From Botryotinia globosa (lineage: Eukaryota > Ascomycota > Leotiomycetes > Helotiales > Sclerotiniaceae): a stretch of 64,000 bases of DNA. A program made the translations under genes and the position numbers. Below the pieces are notes generated by a model. The model saw nothing but the letters and a program-made list of their open reading frames with translations, made no database searches and was not told the DNA's origin. Below, piece by piece: positions 60,205 to 64,000 of this stretch (positions are counted from its first letter, which is position 1; each line of letters opens with the position of its first letter). The DNA lies in NCBI GenBank assembly GCA_014898425.1, contig RCSZ01000018.1, forward strand, positions 310,001-374,000. Reading direction: 5' to 3'.

Positions 60205-61343
60205 CGCTCACACAGATGGCGACCTTGAGGGTGCCCCTCATACGCCGATGGCTAAGTTGTCGATTGACGGTAAGGCCACGGTTCGTGGAAAGGGCTGGTT
60301 AAAGTGAGCTTTGAAACTTCCAGTAGGGAATCCGCGAGTGTTTTGTATAGGAAGGGAGAATCGTGAGATTCGTGGATTGTGTTGTAATTGAAGTATAGGG
60401 TCAAAGTGGTGGGCAGATTGTTGATACCAGATAGCTTCAGCCTGGTGCGCTTTGTAAAGGACTCGCTAGATCTTGAAAGAACAGGGGACCAGCAATCGTG
60501 CTTCCAGATATGAATCCCCTGTCAAATAAAGTCATATGAAACAAATTGTTGGATAAACTCCTGGAAGACTGAATATGGTAACATTCATTAACCCCCCTTT
60601 TTATTTTTATTGAGTTGCGAAACTAATGATGGCGTTCTCTAAGGCAAATTTACCCAATCTTCGAAGGCTCTTTGTTGAAGCAAGAACAGATGCTGAAGAG
60701 AGCACATATTCAAGGAATGCTGTACGTTTCCTTCAAGATTGAAGATCTATGACTTTCAGCTCATGTATTATAGTTCTACAACATAGTCTTATTCATATCA
60801 TCGATTGCAGTATTCAGTGTTGTTGCACAGCGTGTCAGCAAAGTTCAAACTTGACTACTAGTGATGGAATGCTCTATCCAGGCAGCTGGAAAGAGACGTC
60901 AACAATTTGCTGTACGAGACTTTTCATCATATTGTCTTTTTAGAGGCTTAAATAATGTTCTTGAGCCTCGTATGACTGAGCGTGCAGGACTCTGGAATGT
61001 GTGAATGAGGGACTCAGGAGTCCAAAACACCTGCTTTGGAAGATACTGTCCCTGATCTTCACAGGACCGGGGTATAGAGAAGCATCGTGGTCACAACCGC
61101 AGTGATCCCTTTTGCTTTAACACAGTGCCAAGCTGAAATACTACCCACGTTGCCCATTACATAAGGGCTCAATCACAAACAGATTTTCTCCTTCCTGGTG
61201 ACTCCTTGGTATATCATAGCTCTTCTTCCCCGTGCTCCATTGTCCCCGTAAGCCCCGTTCCTCTCCCCGTCCGATCGCCGTCACCACCCCGGAAGCTGTG
61301 GTATAGGTTCATTCTGCGCCAGAACTCCGATTCCTTCTCCCCC
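60205..61343. other. APL2 promoter side and BOL2 3' flank
   Basis: No gene recognised. Several short frames (for example 60749-60943) lack domain content. The 200 bases upstream of the APL2 start contain CT-poor, GA-rich sequence without an obvious element. Confidence 0.5.
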
Positions 61344-61737
61344 TCAAGCAGTTGTCCCATCCACAACCTCCCCAGTAGTGTTCTTTCCTGGGGCAACCGC
61401 CTCCTTGCCATCTTCTTTCTGCTTCTCCCATTGTTCTGGAGTATAGCACTTGGGAGTCCAGGCATGGATGGCCGCAATCTCCGCCTTCAGCGCTCCATTC
61501 ACCAACCTATGCCTTGCCAATGTAGTCTTCTTTTCAAATTGCGGCGAGACAATCACGGCAGAGAATGCCTGTCCACAACCTCCTATAGACCAGAATCAAT
61601 CAGCATGGCGGGGATACTGCGGGGCAGTTGAAGGTATCCGTACCTGACATATCTTCAATTTCGACATGACTTGCATTTAATGACTCTGTGATCTTGACCT
61701 TGAGAGCTTCAGCAGATACGCCTGAAGCTTCTGCCAT
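61344..61737 (-). CDS. BOL2: BolA-like protein 2 (Fra2/Bol2), cytosolic Fe-S regulator
   Basis: Two minus-strand exons (61737-61644 and 61582-61344) joined inside a Gly codon encode 110 residues. The BolA fold is visible as [31 protein letters not shown], with the conserved Cys in the GGCGQAF loop and the invariant His in [12 protein letters not shown]. In yeast, Bol2/Fra2 pairs with monothiol glutaredoxins Grx3/4, the Cys/His set helping to hold a [2Fe-2S] cluster that represses the iron regulon. The C-terminal 25 residues are an Ala/Gly/Thr-rich extension. The ATG used begins [12 protein letters not shown]; an open frame continues upstream but without similarity. The gene is divergent from the NIF3-family gene, with start codons 186 bp apart. 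Confidence 0.92.
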
Positions 61738-61923
61738 TATTTCTGTGGTAATATGATATCGGTATATGTCAAACACTTTCTTAGAACTTTTTCGAATCGA
61801 AATTATTATTATGCGAAATCGGGGACTGTGATTGTGATGATGTGAAAATGTCGCCGCTTTAATATACATTACCCTCTCGAAGAAAGTCATCGCTATGTGG
61901 GCTGTAGACAAAATAAACTCAAG
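61738..61923. promoter_or_regulatory. compact bidirectional promoter of BOL2 and NIF3-family gene
   Basis: Only 186 bp separate the two start codons, so both 5' leaders and both core promoters overlap in this piece. It contains AATTATTATTATGCG and TTTAATATAC, AT-rich candidates for core elements; none is certain. Confidence 0.65.
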
Positions 61924-63127
61924 ATGAGCGTGATGTTCTCAAGAATAGTTCCCAAGAACATTGCAATATCAAAAAGAGCCATGTCTACAACTTCTTCTCC
62001 ATTCACTCAAGCTGTTGTTGCGGCTATGAGAAAGTTGTAAGTTATGATCAATCAAAATCTCACCAAAAGTCCATTTCTCATGGTGCATTGCAGATATCCA
62101 GAAAAGCTCGCGGACAGCAGTTTTGATAACACGGGGCGTGAGTTTCATTGCCTATCTCCGAGAATCTTTCACTCATAATATTCAAGTTCTATTGGAAGCA
62201 CCACATCGTGAAAATCATCTTAAAGATTCGGTTCTTCTGACGGTTGATCTCACAAAGGGGGTTGCAGATGAAGCTATCCGCAGGAAGGATTCAATCATTG
62301 TCACATATCGTAAGTATATTTGGTGTCTATTAGAGCGAAGGTATCATATTTCTAACCAGTTTTAAGATCCTATCATATTTCGTGGCTTGAAAGCAGTCAC
62401 CCTTGCCAACTCCCAACAGAGTTCTCTGCTCCGTCTTGCCCAAGAGGGAATCAGTGTTTACAGTCCTCATACAGCTGTAGATGCTGCGCCAGAAGGCCTC
62501 AATGATTGGCTTGCCGATATAGTCACCAATCGACCCTTGAAAAAGAATCAAGCGTATGCTCAATCTTTAATCCCAATCTTAACTCGTGAAATGAGACTGA
62601 TATAAAATAGTATTGGTACCGAATCCATTGATCACGAACGCTCAATTGTTAATTCCATCAAGGATATACCCGATGGGTTCGAAGGTGCCGGATATGGCCG
62701 AATCGTTCGATTCAAGCAACCTCAGAAGCTAGGAGATCTTGTTGCACGGATGCAATCTTCACTCCAAATTGGAGACCGCATATCCGGACTTTCCGTTGCG
62801 GTTCCACAATCCATACCTGGAGGAGAAAAGTCATCCATTGAAATTTCTTCCATTGGCATATGTGCCGGATCTGGAGGATCCATGCTTAACGGCTTGGACG
62901 TTGACTTATTATTCACTGGCGAATTGAGCCACCATGAAGCCTTGGCAGCCGTTGAGCAGGGTAAATGTGTAGTCACTGCATTCCATAGCAACACTGAAAG
63001 AGCCTATCTGAAGGACCGAATGCAGTCTGCATTGGCGGAGGCAATGGAGGGGAAGGCGGATATCGCGGTAAGTGAAATCGATAGGGATCCCTTTGATATA
63101 ATTCACAAGGATGAGGTGAACTGGTAA
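61924..63127 (+). CDS. NIF3/YbgI-family metal-binding protein
   Basis: Five exons (61924-62036, 62094-62137, 62187-62309, 62367-62553, 62611-63127) splice in frame to 327 residues. The core starts LYPEKLADSSFDNTGLLLEAP, continues with VLLTVDLTKGVADEAIRRKDSIIVTYHPIIFRGLKAV (the HP carries a metal-ligand His) and GISVYSPHTAVDAAPEGLNDWLA (second His with the D-A pattern), and ends with IGICAGSGGSMLNGLDVDLLFTGELSHHEALAA and VVTAFHSNTERAYLK (HSNTER is the family's C-terminal signature). NIF3 proteins form hexameric toroids with a dinuclear metal site; yeast Nif3 is mitochondrial and its activity is unsettled. The N-terminus (FSRIVPKNIAISKRAMSTT) is basic and amphipathic, compatible with mitochondrial import. 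Splice sites are standard. Confidence 0.93.
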
Positions 63128-63300
63128 GATACTGGGTGTCCTTGCAAGTTTATAGGAATTAATGTCGGCTGATGTTCCTGATAAAAAATAAAAGTTCGTA
63201 TGCTGTCGTGCTATCGCTGTCACTATGGTATCGCTATACTCTCAAAATGTTACTACTATGCTGTCGTGCTGTCGTTGCTGCTGTGATAAAACTATCGCTG

Positions 63301-64000
63301 TCATGATGATCTCTTTGCTCTTATGTTAACCCAGCTCTTTTCATTTGGAGGCTCTCCCCTCAAAGCTGCCTCTCCGTCTTCGATACATGCCTGCACGTCA
63401 CTCCCCCCTGCACCCCTCTCTTTCCATCTTCTCAACAGTGTTGAGACTTTATCCCATTCCAATCTGGCTTCGTCTTCATTTCCCCCTGCTACCAATGATC
63501 TCAGCTTCTCAGGCGTCTCCAAGACTTGGAGTACAAGCTTCCTCATGTTTTGTTTCTTCTGGAATGCCGCCCTTTCCTCTACCCCCATCTCCATGAGTCT
63601 CCTTTGTGATTCCGGAATGCCTTCCTTCAACTCAACCTTGATCTTCTCAGCCCTTTCGTAGATACTCGCGATAGCCGGATCGAGCGTACTAGCCATTGGA
63701 TTTAATGGGTCCATGTTTGTCCTCATCTTCCTGATTGTCTCTGTTGCCGTAATTAACTTGCTGTAATTATCATAAACCAGTGCCTTCTTCTCCGCGTCTA
63801 GGGCCCTTATATCGGTCAGAACTCCATTGTAGGTCCGCAATAGCTCTCCCAGTGTTTGCTTTTCCAGAACCTCCTTCACATATTTCTCTCCATCAAATCC
63901 GTCCTTGTCCATTTCGCTTTCTTGTACCTCACTATCAAAGTGAATTGAGGAAACTTCAGATGCCACATCGTCAGTAGGAGCGTCTTGTCCCTTTTTGAGG
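63301..64000 (-). CDS. VPS51: Vps51 subunit of the GARP complex, C-terminal part (truncated by window)
   Basis: The minus-strand frame stays open to the window edge and ends at 63301, giving about 232 residues. It contains the Vps51/DUF signature FDGEKYVKEVLEKQTLGELLRTYNGVLTDIRALDAEKKALVYDNYSKLITATETIRKMRTNMDPL, a helical coiled-coil typical of tethering subunits (GARP, COG, exocyst), followed by a second helical region with SLVAGGNEDEARLEWDKVSTLLRRWKERG. GARP tethers endosome-derived vesicles at the trans-Golgi; Vps51 links it to the SNARE Tlg1. The true start lies beyond 64000: the residues before the first possible internal start (KKGQDAPTDD) read as coding. It converges with the NIF3-family gene, 173 bp apart. 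Confidence 0.9.
   Translation of the reverse strand, partial: LKKGQDAPTDDVASEVSSIHFDSEVQESEMDKDGFDGEKYVKEVLEKQTLGELLRTYNGVLTDIRALDAEKKALVYDNYSKLITATETIRKMRTNMDPLNPMASTLDPAIASIYERAEKIKVELKEGIPESQRRLMEMGVEERAAFQKKQNMRKLVLQVLETPEKLRSLVAGGNEDEARLEWDKVSTLLRRWKERGAGGSDVQACIEDGEAALRGEPPNEKSWVNIRAKRSS

Noticed and set aside
61206..61631. 141-codon plus-strand ORF opposite BOL2
   Set aside because: Antisense to a recognised BolA-domain exon; proline/serine-rich shadow translation.

Overview
This is a stretch of nuclear DNA from a filamentous ascomycete, most likely a member of the Leotiomycetes (Sclerotiniaceae-like). The evidence is short introns of about 45-110 bp with GTAAGT/GTATGT donors, a nearly invariant Fus3/Kss1 (Pmk1-type) MAP kinase, fungal-specific lipid enzymes (AUR1, CWH43, a GH5 steryl-glucosidase type), and transposons destroyed by C-to-T and G-to-A changes typical of repeat-induced point mutation (RIP). 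The lineage assignment is inference; the fungal and RIP signals are seen directly.

Layout. 1-12.2 kb: a Ca2+/calmodulin-dependent kinase, a small orphan protein with a possible mitochondrial presequence, then a divergent pair UTP6 (minus) and CWH43 (plus). 12.2-20.7 kb: about 8.5 kb with no supportable gene, crowded with micro- and minisatellites. 20.7-22.2 kb: AUR1. 22.2-37.1 kb: a gene-poor, AT-rich compartment holding a pogo-type miniature element, a solo LTR, a complete but RIP-killed Ty3/gypsy element of 6.58 kb with a 5-bp target duplication, a small inverted-repeat element, and a dead hAT transposon of 2.58 kb with an 8-bp target duplication that split a hemerythrin-domain gene. 38.9-40.7 kb: a seven-exon unknown membrane protein. 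41.7-49.5 kb: SKI3 (minus) and a GH5 steryl-glucosidase/ceramidase-type enzyme (plus), divergent, with a second copy of the same miniature element between them. 49.5-53.6 kb: repeats and a long leader. 53.6-64 kb: a dense housekeeping block with the Pmk1-type MAP kinase, RMI1, the AP-1 beta adaptin (APL2), BOL2/FRA2, a NIF3-family protein and the C-terminal part of VPS51.

How the genes relate. Most are unlinked housekeeping functions: ribosome biogenesis, RNA decay, vesicle traffic, genome stability, Fe-S regulation and signalling. There is a loose lipid theme: CWH43 (GPI-anchor ceramide remodelling), AUR1 (inositol phosphorylceramide synthesis) and the GH5 enzyme (glycolipid catabolism), but nothing shows co-regulation. 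Coding coordinates span first to last codon; exon boundaries were set by reading frame and GT/AG splice sites and are given in the entries. No tRNA, rRNA, CRISPR or prokaryote-like system was seen.
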